DNA of 38,902 bases. It comes from Fen-455 sp050012675. Lineage in GTDB: Bacteria > Actinomycetota > Acidimicrobiia > Acidimicrobiales > Bog-793. Below, piece by piece: positions 24,841-33,182 of the stretch. The notes beneath the pieces are model-generated. The model was not told the DNA's origin. It saw only the letters and a program-made list of their open reading frames with translations, and ran no database searches. Positions within the stretch are counted from its first letter, which is position 1; every line of letters begins with the position of its first letter. The DNA lies in NCBI GenBank assembly GCA_050012675.1, contig JBEKGS010000025.1, positions 1-38,902 of the forward strand, written 5' to 3'. Both the position numbers and the translations under genes were made by a program.

Positions 24841-26262
24841 ATGACTCTCGTCGCTGGGGTGGACTCCTCCACCCAATCCTGCAAGGTTGTCGTCCGAGAC
24901 GCTGCCACGGGCGATCTCGTCCGCAAGGGCTGGGCCCAGCATCCCGATTCGACTGAGGTCGACCCGGAGAATTGGTGGAGCGCCCTGCTGAAGGCATTCG
25001 CCGATGCCGGGGGGCTGGACGACATTGCCTCGATATCCATCGCCGCGCAGCAGCACGGAATGATCTGTCTCGACGAGGCGGGGGACGTCATTCGCCCCGC
25101 CCTGTTGTGGAACGACACGAGATCGGCTCCCCAGGCCGAAGCGCTCGTATCAGAGCTCGGTGCCGACACCTGGGCACGCGCTGTCGGGAGCGTTCCTTTG
25201 GCGGCCTTCACCGTCTCAAAACTGCGGTGGCTCGCTGAACACGAGCCCTTGAACGCCGACCGTACGGCCGCCGTTTGTCTTCCCCACGACTGGCTCACCT
25301 GGAGGCTCCTCGGCTCAAAGCACTCTGGCGGGCTGACGATCGAATCACTGACGACGGATCGGAGCGACGCGAGCGGTACGGGCTACTGGTCTGCCATTAC
25401 AGATGACTATCGACTCGACCTGCTGGAACGCGCGCTGGGCCGTGTAGTCAAGGTCCCACGCGTCCTGAATCCAGCCGAGAGCCCCGGGCTGTGCGGTGCT
25501 GCTCGACTCGGACCCGGTGCTGGCGACAATGCCTCTGCCGCCCTTGTCGTGGCCCCGACAGATGGCGACGTCGTCGTCTCGGTCGGGACCTCCGGTACGG
25601 CTTTCGCCAGCTCGGACGTCTTGATGCCTGATAGCTCGGGAACTGTCGCCGGCTTCGCCGACGCGACGGGGCGCTACCTGCCCCTGGTGTGCACCCTCAA
25701 CGCCGCTCGGGTGCTCGACGGCGTCGCCAGGATTCTCGGGGTCGATCAACAAGGCCTTTCCGAGTTGGCATTGTCCGGACCGCCGGGTGCCGACGGCATG
25801 GTTCTCCTCCCCTACTTCGAGGGAGAGCGGACCCCGAACCTGCCTGACTCGACCGGTGAGGTTTACGGCCTCAGCCTCAAGACCTCAAGCCCTGCCCACC
25901 TTGCACGCGCCGCGGTCGAGGGCCTGTTGTGTGGCCTGGCGGACGCACTTGACGCCGTCGAGTCACACGGTGTCCAGATCCAGCGGGTTCGCCTGATCGG
26001 TGGGGGCAGCCGATCCGAAGCGCTGCGGCGGATCGCTCCGGCCATCTTCGGGCGCCCGGTGCTCGTGCCGCCCCCGGGCGAGTACGTGGCCGACGGTGCC
26101 GCGTTCCAGGCGCTATGGGTGCTCGATCCGGACCACAGGCCCGAGCCCTGGCCCCTCAGTGGGACATTGCGGTTCGACGCGGAACCGTCTCCTCAGGTAC
26201 GAGCTCGATACGCCGAAGTCCGCGACGAGCACATATCACGTGCTCGCATGGGCGAGAGATAA
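24841..26262 (+). CDS. xylB: Xylulokinase (FGGY family)
   Basis: 473 residues. Phosphorylates D-xylulose to xylulose 5-phosphate for the pentose phosphate pathway. N-terminal phosphate-binding motif GVDSSTQSCK (6-15), substrate segment AAQQHGMICL, LLWNDTRS, RSDASGTGYW, catalytic Asp229 in GAGDNASAA, VVSVGTSGTAF, and the FGGY C-terminal signature region RVRLIGGGSRSEALRRIAPAIFGRPV. Slightly shorter than E. coli XylB but complete. GAAGG lies about 15 bases upstream, so the ribosome-binding site is distant. Only 9 bases separate its stop from the ROK gene. Confidence 0.94.
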   Translation: MTLVAGVDSSTQSCKVVVRDAATGDLVRKGWAQHPDSTEVDPENWWSALLKAFADAGGLDDIASISIAAQQHGMICLDEAGDVIRPALLWNDTRSAPQAEALVSELGADTWARAVGSVPLAAFTVSKLRWLAEHEPLNADRTAAVCLPHDWLTWRLLGSKHSGGLTIESLTTDRSDASGTGYWSAITDDYRLDLLERALGRVVKVPRVLNPAESPGLCGAARLGPGAGDNASAALVVAPTDGDVVVSVGTSGTAFASSDVLMPDSSGTVAGFADATGRYLPLVCTLNAARVLDGVARILGVDQQGLSELALSGPPGADGMVLLPYFEGERTPNLPDSTGEVYGLSLKTSSPAHLARAAVEGLLCGLADALDAVESHGVQIQRVRLIGGGSRSEALRRIAPAIFGRPVLVPPPGEYVADGAAFQALWVLDPDHRPEPWPLSGTLRFDAEPSPQVRARYAEVRDEHISRARMGER

Positions 26263-26271
26263 CAGGAGACC

Positions 26272-27558
26272 ATGGCTAGGGGCAATCTTGGATCTGCCCG
26301 GATGCCGAATCAGACGGGGAGCCCGCTTTCCAGCGCGCCCGCGCGTCAGCAGCTGCTGAAGCGCCACAACCTTTCTCTCGTGCTCCGGCAGATCGCCGCG
26401 TCGCGCGGGCTCTCCCGCGCTCAACTGGCGGCACGGACCGGCCTGACGAAAGCAACAGTCTCGACACTGGCAGATGCGCTGATGCAAGCCGGCCTTGTTG
26501 TGGAGTGCGACCCGGAACGTGGCCTCATCGGGAGACCCGGCAGCCCGCTCAGCTTGAACCCGCGAGGACCTGCGGGGCTTGGCATTGAGATCAACGTCGA
26601 CTACCTGTCGTGTTGCATCGTGGACCTGACCGGCACGGTCCGTTTTCGGCAAATGATCACGGGTGACAATCGGCTGCTCCCACCGGAGGCCGTGCTACGG
26701 AGGGCAATCCGGGCTGCGAGCCTTGTCTGGCGCAAGGCCGATGCCGAAGGTCTGACAGTGCTGGGGGTCGGCGTAGGCGTGCCGGGCCTGGTGGACTTCG
26801 ACGGTGTCCTCCATCGAGCCCCAAACCTGCTCGAGTGGCAGGGCATTGCGCCTGCCGAGGTCGTCGCCGACATGATCGGCCGCCCTCTGCGGTCGGTGTA
26901 CTGCGACAACGAGGCGAATCTGGCGGCTCTCGGAGAGCTCTGGTTCGGACGCAGGGCCGACCTGCAGGACTTCGTGCTCGTTTCGGGTGAGATCGGGGTC
27001 GGAGCCGGGATCGTCATCGGCGGCGAGCTGTTTCGGGGCGTTCGCGGCCTCGGAGGAGAGCTCGGTCATGTGACCGTGGACCCGATGGGTCCCGAGTGCA
27101 GCTGCGGCGGCCACGGCTGCCTCGAGCGCGTGGCCGGACAGGAGGCTCTGTTCGCGGCCGCGGCACTGCCTGCGAAGGCTCTTGCGACCGGGTACGTGAG
27201 AGACGGCGGATCGGTGGCGGAGATCATCCGGAGAGCCGTCGCGGGCGAAGCGAGGACGCTTCTTGCCCTCGCGGAGGCCGGAACTGCGCTCGGCGTCGCC
27301 CTCTCCGCCTTTCTCAACGTCTTGGACCTTCCCACAGTGGTCCTCGGAGGCTTTTATGCGGAGCTCGCTCCGTGGCTGATCGAACCGGTGACCACCGAGT
27401 TGCGCGACCGGGTCGTCAACCACTCCTGGTCACCCACCGAGGTCGTCGTATCGTCGCTCGGCGGCGAGGCGTCGGTAAGAGGGGCAGCGGGCATCACGAT
27501 CCGGCGCATCATCGACGATCCGGTCGCTTTGATACCGGAGGTTCTCGCAAGGACTTGA
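26272..27558 (+). CDS. ROK-family transcriptional regulator, probable xylose repressor
   Basis: 428 residues. An N-terminal winged helix-turn-helix lies at about 33-90 (NLSLVLRQIAASRGLSRAQLAARTGLTKATVSTL). A sugar-kinase-like ROK domain carries the zinc-binding signature GELGHVTVDPMGPECSCGGHGCLE (262-285) with intact Cys and His, plus GVGVGVPGLVDFDG and CDNEANLAALGE. The domain binds a sugar or sugar phosphate and releases DNA. AGGAG precedes ATG 26272, only 9 bases after xylB, so it is cotranscribed with the genes it most likely controls (XylR-like). No other sugar-type regulator is in the window, so it may also control the ara and gal genes; that is inference. Confidence 0.9.
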   Translation: MARGNLGSARMPNQTGSPLSSAPARQQLLKRHNLSLVLRQIAASRGLSRAQLAARTGLTKATVSTLADALMQAGLVVECDPERGLIGRPGSPLSLNPRGPAGLGIEINVDYLSCCIVDLTGTVRFRQMITGDNRLLPPEAVLRRAIRAASLVWRKADAEGLTVLGVGVGVPGLVDFDGVLHRAPNLLEWQGIAPAEVVADMIGRPLRSVYCDNEANLAALGELWFGRRADLQDFVLVSGEIGVGAGIVIGGELFRGVRGLGGELGHVTVDPMGPECSCGGHGCLERVAGQEALFAAAALPAKALATGYVRDGGSVAEIIRRAVAGEARTLLALAEAGTALGVALSAFLNVLDLPTVVLGGFYAELAPWLIEPVTTELRDRVVNHSWSPTEVVVSSLGGEASVRGAAGITIRRIIDDPVALIPEVLART

Positions 27559-27610
27559 ACGTCGCCCTGGTATAGGAAGCGGGCCTAAGTCACCGTCGCC
27601 CGGCGCGTTG

Positions 27611-28594
27611 TCACCAGCGGTTATGCACAGACGGGGCGATGTGGGTCCGATAGATCTCGTGAAGGCGGGTCAAGGTGTCCTCGCCGAGGGTGCCCTGGTC
27701 ACCCGCACTGGCGTTGTCGCGTACCTGGGCCGGCGTCTTGGCCCCCGGAATCACCGTGGAAACGGCCGGATGCGAGTAGCAAAAGCGGAGCGCCAGGCTC
27801 GTCAGGGTCTCGCCCTCCGGAAGGATGGCCTTGATCTCTGCCAAGGCGGCGAGACCTGCTTCGATGTCGACACCGGAGAAGGTCTCGCCGACATCAAACG
27901 CCTCGCCGTGACGGTTGTAGTTGCGGTGGTCATTTGGCGCAAAAACCGTATCGGCGGTGATCTTCCCTGTCAGTAGGCCTGACGCCAATGGCACGCGGGC
28001 GATGATCCCTACATCAGCGATCTGAACAGCGGGAAAGAGCCTCTCCTCAGGCCTTTGACGAAAGATGTTGTAGATGATCTGTACAGTTGAGACCCCCGGG
28101 TAGTCGAGCGCCTTTAGTGCCTCCTCCACGCGCTCGACGGAAACTCCATAGTTGGCAATCCTTCCAGCACGCACAAGATCGTCCATGGTGGCAAAAACTT
28201 CTTGGTGGTAGAACAGGTCCGTCGGAGGGCAGTGCAATTGGACGAGATCGAGACAATCGGTCTCGAGGTTCTTCTGGGATCGCGCGACAAAAGAGTCGAT
28301 GTTCTCAGGCGAGTAGCCCGCAACCGATTGGACCGGCAGCCGGCGCCCCAGCTTGGTCGCGACCACGATCTGTTCGTCACGTTCTCGCCGCAACCGGGCG
28401 ATCAGCTGCTCACTGCGGCCGTCACCGTAGGCGTCTGCAGTGTCGAAGAATGTGACGCCTGCGTCAACTGCGGCGTGTAGGGCTTTCATGGACGTCTCGT
28501 CGTCCACGTCACCCCAGTCTGCCCCGATCGCCCACGCGCCAAAGCCGATCACGCTGACGTTGAAGCCGGTCTTGCCAAGTCGTCGAGTTTCCAT
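27611..28594 (-). CDS. Aldo/keto reductase
   Basis: 327 residues from ATG 28594 (the frame extends to 28627, but METRRLGKTGFNVSVIGFGAWAIG is the normal N-terminus). (beta/alpha)8 barrel, NADPH-dependent carbonyl/alcohol oxidoreductase. Catalytic tetrad: Asp51 and Tyr56 in FFDTADAYGDG, Lys81 in VVATKLG, His121 in VQLHCPP. The C-terminal VSTVIPGAKTPAQVRDN is the cofactor-phosphate segment of this group. Convergent with the ROK gene, 52 bases apart, and next to the UroD-family and ara genes. A role in reducing or oxidising an aldose or ketose is suggested by context only. Confidence 0.9.
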   Translation of the reverse strand: METRRLGKTGFNVSVIGFGAWAIGADWGDVDDETSMKALHAAVDAGVTFFDTADAYGDGRSEQLIARLRRERDEQIVVATKLGRRLPVQSVAGYSPENIDSFVARSQKNLETDCLDLVQLHCPPTDLFYHQEVFATMDDLVRAGRIANYGVSVERVEEALKALDYPGVSTVQIIYNIFRQRPEERLFPAVQIADVGIIARVPLASGLLTGKITADTVFAPNDHRNYNRHGEAFDVGETFSGVDIEAGLAALAEIKAILPEGETLTSLALRFCYSHPAVSTVIPGAKTPAQVRDNASAGDQGTLGEDTLTRLHEIYRTHIAPSVHNRW

Positions 28595-28677
28595 AGCCTC
28601 ATGGTAGCGAGCCGTGGATTGGGCCACCGGTGGCGTATTGGGTCGCCGCGCGCGTGGAAAAGGAGCCGTGGTACCGC

Positions 28678-29715
28678 TTACGCTCTCGCGTAACCGCCGT
28701 ACTTCTTAGCCGATTCAACCAATGCGTGGATGTTCTCTGCGGGCGTTGTGGGCGCCATGGCGCATCCTGGGCCGAGGATGAAGCCACCGCCGGATTTACA
28801 AGCGTCGATGAGCTCGTGACAGGCGGCGTCAACCTCACCCACGGACCCGAGCGCGAGCAGGTTTGTGTCGATGTTGCCGAGCAGGCACGTGGAGTCGCGC
28901 GCCGCCACCTTTAGGCGTGCAGCATTCGTCTTGTGGTCGATCTCGAGCACCTGCGCCCCGGTTGCAACAAAGTCATCGGTAATTCGCTCTGTGTTTCCGC
29001 ATATGTGCAGGTGCAGGATGATCCCGCGGTCTTTGAGCTCGGTGACCATGCGTTGCTCGTGAATCCATGGGTACTGCTTGTACTGCCGGGGCGAGATCAT
29101 GGCAGGTCCCGCTATCGGCTCACCTATGGAGGTGGAGCGACCACCGGACTCGATCAGGGCATAGGCATAGCGAGTGGCGACGCGCCTGGCATAGTCGAGC
29201 AGAGCGTGAACCCGTTCCTCCTCCTCACCGGTCGCGAGGTCCAGCATGAACTCGCTGATCCCACGAAGTTCTGCCGCCAGGTCCATCGGGCCCTGGTCTG
29301 CCCGCGCGCAGATCCAGGCCTTGTCGCCGATCTCACGAGCGAGGATGCGGGTCGCCTTGAGGATCTCGGACATCGGGAAAGTCACGTAAGGGTCCGGAAC
29401 CTCGAGATCGGCCACCTTGGAGAGAGTGTCGAGAAGAGGTCGCCCTACCACCGGCGCCGTGTCGCTCCCGTAGCGGACCTCCATGCCGCACGCCTCGGCA
29501 CTGCAAGCAGTGCCGTTCTCCAGCAGGATCATGTCGTGGCCGAACTCGCGCCAAGCCGTGAGCATCGCTTCGGCCAGCAGCGCCCCGTCACGGAAGATCT
29601 CTGACATCGGCAGGCCGGAGACGCGGGCGGCCACCTGGAAATCGTGCAGATCCACCGGTACTCGATCGGGCTCGCGAAGCTGGATGGCTGCCCCTACCCT
29701 CTCAATCGAGTTCAT
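28678..29715 (-). CDS. UroD-family protein with MtaA/CmuA-like zinc motif
   Basis: 345 residues from ATG 29715, with AGGAG seven bases upstream; a longer frame to 29775 looks non-coding. It belongs to the uroporphyrinogen decarboxylase superfamily, in the branch containing methylcobamide:coenzyme M methyltransferases (MtaA, MtbA) and CmuA, not to haem-synthesis HemE. Zinc site: HLHICGNT supplies His237 and Cys239, and GPGCAM supplies Cys318, the H-x-C-xn-C pattern of that branch. Other marks: LREPDRVPVDLHDF and a SIGEPIAGPAMISPRQYKQY core. No corrinoid protein or partner methyltransferase is nearby. It lies in the pentose island beside a second UroD-family gene. Real substrate unknown; zinc-dependent methyl or C1 transfer is inferred. 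Confidence 0.8.
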   Translation of the reverse strand: MNSIERVGAAIQLREPDRVPVDLHDFQVAARVSGLPMSEIFRDGALLAEAMLTAWREFGHDMILLENGTACSAEACGMEVRYGSDTAPVVGRPLLDTLSKVADLEVPDPYVTFPMSEILKATRILAREIGDKAWICARADQGPMDLAAELRGISEFMLDLATGEEEERVHALLDYARRVATRYAYALIESGGRSTSIGEPIAGPAMISPRQYKQYPWIHEQRMVTELKDRGIILHLHICGNTERITDDFVATGAQVLEIDHKTNAARLKVAARDSTCLLGNIDTNLLALGSVGEVDAACHELIDACKSGGGFILGPGCAMAPTTPAENIHALVESAKKYGGYARA

Positions 29716-29934
29716 CGAACCACTCCTCAGCTCGCCCGCGCCAGCAATGGCCTGGAATGCCCTGAGTCCGGACAAGAAGCCGCAGACCCTCTTACAGCGG
29801 TCAGTTGATCATCGTAAAGGTGACGCCGAAAGGCGCATCCTTGGGTTCCGCCATGGCTTCGCATGTCCCGCCGGCCCTCCTGACCAGATCCCGCTTCGTT
29901 CCAGCGATCCCTCGCCCGGTGCCTTCCCCGCGCC

Positions 29935-31020
29935 TCAGCCAAGGCGGGCGTTGCCTGTGATTGCCTCGACCATCGCCCAGAAGTTCTCGAGAGGCGTGTC
30001 GAGCTGCACGTGGTGAGTGGGTGCCAGGATGAGGCCGCCACCGGCACCAAGAGTGGCGATACGGTCAGCCACCTCGTTGGAGACCTCGTGAGAGCGGCCG
30101 AAGGGCAGCGTGTGCTGTTCATCTATCGAGCCCCAGAAACACAGGTCGTGGCCGTACTCACGTTTGACCCTGACAGGGTCCAGGGCGGCGGGCTGAATCG
30201 GGTTGAGCACATCGATCCCGATCTCGATCAGTTCCGGAATAACTGAGTAGACGCAACCATCGGTGTGATAGGCCACCTTGACGGCCGGGTTGATGGCCTT
30301 CACACGCTCGATGATGCGCGCCATGCGAGGCTTCAAGAAGCGCCGCCAGTGCCGTGGAGAGATGAGCATGCCCTGCTGCTGGCCCACGTCGTCACCGAGC
30401 CAGATCATGTCGACTCCCATCCTCGTGAGGGTCTCGGCCGCGGCAAGGTGGTAGCAGTAGGGAATCTCCAAGATGGCGTCGGCAAGATCTGGGTCCTCGA
30501 TGAAATCCGTGAGCAGCTGCTCAAGCCCACGCAAGGCCCAGGCCGTCTCGAAGATGGTCGTGACAGTGGAACCGACAATCCAGTACTCGGACCCGTGCTC
30601 GTCAATGAGACGCTGGGCGTCGCCATAGAGCTCCGGTCGACCCGGGTCGGGCGGCTGGTAGCGCGCGAGAGCGTCCGCACGGGCTAGTGGGTGGATGCAG
30701 GGTTCGGTGTAGTGGCCCACCCCGTAAGGCGTCTCGTACGGTACCGACACCCAGCCCACTCCCCACTCGTCGACATACTCACGTCCCTCCCCGTAATAGG
30801 AGTTCGCCCAGCCCACCGAGGTGACGAGCAGATCTTGGTCGAGAGCTATCTCGAGGTCGTAAGGATTGCCGCCGCCGTGAGGGTTATGTGAGCCGCCGGA
30901 GACGTCGAAGCTCATGTCAGCACGGAGCCGTTCGGCGAATTCAGGTGTGAATGTCGACTGCCACGGACACCGGTCGGGTGTCACGTGACTGAGTGCTGCG
31001 GCCACTCGTTCTCGATGCAT
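29935..31020 (-). CDS. Second UroD-family protein, without the thiolate zinc motif
   Basis: 361 residues from ATG 31020, with a purine-rich GAAGGA immediately upstream. Same superfamily as the neighbour (N-terminus MHRERVAAALSHVTPDRCPW; core GVDMIWLGDDVGQQQGMLISPRHWRRFLKPRM), but the motif positions differ. VAYHTDGCVYSVI replaces HxC with His252-Thr-Asp-Gly, and the later segment is ILAPTHHVQLDTP (His336-His337) with no Cys. So the metal site, if any, is different, and a different reaction is likely. DVLNPIQPAALDP is the typical strand of this group. Gap of about 220 bases to the first UroD-family gene. Its promoter must lie in 31021-31220, where I see no strong signals. Function unknown. Confidence 0.78.
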   Translation of the reverse strand: MHRERVAAALSHVTPDRCPWQSTFTPEFAERLRADMSFDVSGGSHNPHGGGNPYDLEIALDQDLLVTSVGWANSYYGEGREYVDEWGVGWVSVPYETPYGVGHYTEPCIHPLARADALARYQPPDPGRPELYGDAQRLIDEHGSEYWIVGSTVTTIFETAWALRGLEQLLTDFIEDPDLADAILEIPYCYHLAAAETLTRMGVDMIWLGDDVGQQQGMLISPRHWRRFLKPRMARIIERVKAINPAVKVAYHTDGCVYSVIPELIEIGIDVLNPIQPAALDPVRVKREYGHDLCFWGSIDEQHTLPFGRSHEVSNEVADRIATLGAGGGLILAPTHHVQLDTPLENFWAMVEAITGNARLG

Positions 31021-31220
31021 TCCTTCGCTTCCTGATCCTCACAACGCCCCAACAGCACCGCCAAGCGGGCCGGTAAGAGGACGTGGCGATCTCCGGAGAG
31101 ATCCTAACTACTAGTCGGCCATCAGCCCTGTTTGGCCCGCGGAACTGTGTCGGTGACGGTCGAGAGGACGGCCGACGTGGAGCTTCTCTTCAGCACCCCT
31201 CTCGCGCGTCCGAGCCGCGA

Positions 31221-32882
31221 CTAGACCGTGGGAGCCAAAGCGGCCCGCCGGAGCTGCTTCAGACGATGAAGCCACTCGACGTGGTTCCTGCCGAGCGTGT
31301 CGTGCAACGCGCAGAAGACCGAGTAGACCCCGTCATAAGTCTCGCGGTCTTGCTTCGACGGCTCGTAGCTACGCGACATCGCAGGTGCGAGCTTGAGGAC
31401 TGCCGTTTCGAAGTCGTCGAAGCCGCCCCTTGACGAGCCCGCTGCGAGCGCACCGCACAGCGCCGCCCCGCGGGCGGGGATCTGGCTCGAGTCAGGAATC
31501 GTGACCTTGAGCCCGGTCACGTCGGCGAGCAGCTGCATCATGAGCGCGCTTCGCTCTGCGATCCCTCCGCATGCGACGATCTCGCGAACGGCGACACCGT
31601 GTTCCGCGAAGTTCTCGGTGATCCGTCGCGTTCCGAAGGCGACCGACTCGAGAAGCGTCCGGTAGACCTCCACCGGCGTCGTCGCGAGAGTCAGGCCGGC
31701 GATGACACCCGACAGGTCGGCATCGCCGAGGATCGTCCGGTTGCCATTCCACCAGTCGAGCGCCACCAGCCCGCTCGCTCCGGGCGCGAGCTTGGCAGCC
31801 TCCCGCTCGAACTCTTCGTGCCAACTTCCTCCGGAGCCCGCCTCGCCGCTCTTCAATCCGAGAAGGCGGCTTCCGAACCATGCGAACATGTCCCCGACTG
31901 CAGCTTGGCCGGCCTCATAGCCGAAGAACCCCGGCAGGATGCCGTCCTCCACAACGCCTGTGATCCCGGGCATCCGGGCCTCGTGACGATCGATGACGAG
32001 GTCGCATATCGACGTGCCGACCACCATCAAGAACACGCCGGGACTTTGCACGCCGGCCCCTGGGACCGATACGAACGAGTCGACGTTGCCGACGGCCACT
32101 GCGACCGATGTGTTGAGACCGAGGCGAGCTGCCACCTCTGCGCGTAAGGTCCCGGCACACCGGCCGGGGGAGGCGAAGCTCGTCCCGAGTTTCTCTGTCG
32201 GATCCGGGAACCCAGGGTAGGCCGCCTCAAAGAAAGCCCGGGAAGGCAGTCCGTCGCGTGCGGACCAGCACGCTTTGTAACCAGCCGAGCAACTCGCGCG
32301 CATGAGCGTGCCCGTGAGGTGCCAGATGATCCAATCGGTCGCCTCGACGAACGCGCTCATTGTGTCGTAAACGGGGCGGTCCCTCTGCCAGATCTCTATG
32401 AGCTTGGGGAAGTACCACTCGGACGAAAGCCGGCCGCCATAGCGGGCGAGGAAGGCTTCACCGCGCTCGGTGGCGACCATGTTCAACCGGTCGGCTATCG
32501 GTTGGGCGGAATGGTGTTTCCAGAGCTTCACCCAGGCATCCGGGTGCTCCCGCCACTGGTCAAGCTCACAAAGCGGCGTTCCGTCCCCGGTCACCGGCAG
32601 TACCGTGCAGCACGTGAAGTCGATGCCGATGCCGATCACCTCTTCGGCCGCGACGTTGCCGGCCGCTAGGGCCTCTGGAATACCGCGGTAGAGGACATCC
32701 AGGTAGTCGCTGGGGTCCTGTAGCGCCGTGTCAGGTGGGAGCTCTTGACCGCTCGAGGGAAGTCTTCGATCGATGACGCCGCTCGGGTAGCGGACTTCCG
32801 TGACGGCGAGCTCCTCGCCGCTGCCCAGGTCGAGTAGGAGCACGCGGCCGGATTCGGTCCCGAAGTCGACTCCGATCGTCAC
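31221..32882 (-). CDS. araB: L-ribulokinase
   Basis: Phosphorylates L-ribulose to ribulose 5-phosphate. From GTG 32882 it is 553 residues (family about 560). This start puts VTIGVDFGTESGR at the beginning as in other AraB; GTGs at 32906 and 32915 are alternatives, with no clear Shine-Dalgarno for any. Markers: IGIDFTCCTVLPV, LCELDQWREHPDAWVKLWKHH, GGRLSSEWYFPKL, FVEATDWIIWHLTG, VGNVDSFVSVPGAGV, VVGTSICDLVID, and the FGGY-type C-terminus REIVACGGIAERSALMMQLLADVTG. The unusually long KLWKHH and SSEWYFPKL segments separate ribulokinase from xylulokinase. It lies between an AraM-type gene and a UroD-family gene, about 10 kb from araA; araD is not visible. Confidence 0.94.
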   Translation of the reverse strand: MTIGVDFGTESGRVLLLDLGSGEELAVTEVRYPSGVIDRRLPSSGQELPPDTALQDPSDYLDVLYRGIPEALAAGNVAAEEVIGIGIDFTCCTVLPVTGDGTPLCELDQWREHPDAWVKLWKHHSAQPIADRLNMVATERGEAFLARYGGRLSSEWYFPKLIEIWQRDRPVYDTMSAFVEATDWIIWHLTGTLMRASCSAGYKACWSARDGLPSRAFFEAAYPGFPDPTEKLGTSFASPGRCAGTLRAEVAARLGLNTSVAVAVGNVDSFVSVPGAGVQSPGVFLMVVGTSICDLVIDRHEARMPGITGVVEDGILPGFFGYEAGQAAVGDMFAWFGSRLLGLKSGEAGSGGSWHEEFEREAAKLAPGASGLVALDWWNGNRTILGDADLSGVIAGLTLATTPVEVYRTLLESVAFGTRRITENFAEHGVAVREIVACGGIAERSALMMQLLADVTGLKVTIPDSSQIPARGAALCGALAAGSSRGGFDDFETAVLKLAPAMSRSYEPSKQDRETYDGVYSVFCALHDTLGRNHVEWLHRLKQLRRAALAPTV

Positions 32883-33182
32883 GAGCCGACCGCCCGGGCC
32901 ACCCACGGGGCTCACGCTCCACCCGCCGCGGCGTGCTGGCCAGTGGCCTCGGGCTTCTTCGGGCAGACCGAGCGCCACACCCCGGTCAATAACTTCGGAA
33001 TCTGAATCGCCATCTCGACATTATGTCGCGGCCTCGCGCTCACAGGATTTTGCGGTCCTTGCTCGGCAGTCTCCGATCTGAACGGAGCCAGAGGGGGACC
33101 GTGCCGGAACATGTCCTGGTCTCGGCGCGACAGTCGGTCCGGGAGGACTCTGCCTTGGACGCTTCGGCGTGCGACACGGGTG
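32883..33182. other. Intergenic region upstream of araB
   Basis: 300 bases between the AraM-type gene stop and the araB start, both on the minus strand. A long minus frame through it is a shadow. It contains the inverted repeat at 33016-33028 with CATAAT in it on the minus strand, a candidate -10. No matching -35 is convincing. Confidence 0.4.
33016..33028 (-). promoter_or_regulatory. Perfect palindrome, possible araB operator or promoter element
   Basis: CGACAT-T-ATGTCG is a perfect 6+6 inverted repeat with one central base. On the minus strand it contains CATAAT, a good -10 match, about 130 bases before the araB start. A regulator bound here would block a promoter at this site. No second copy was found by eye near other sugar genes. 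Confidence 0.4.
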
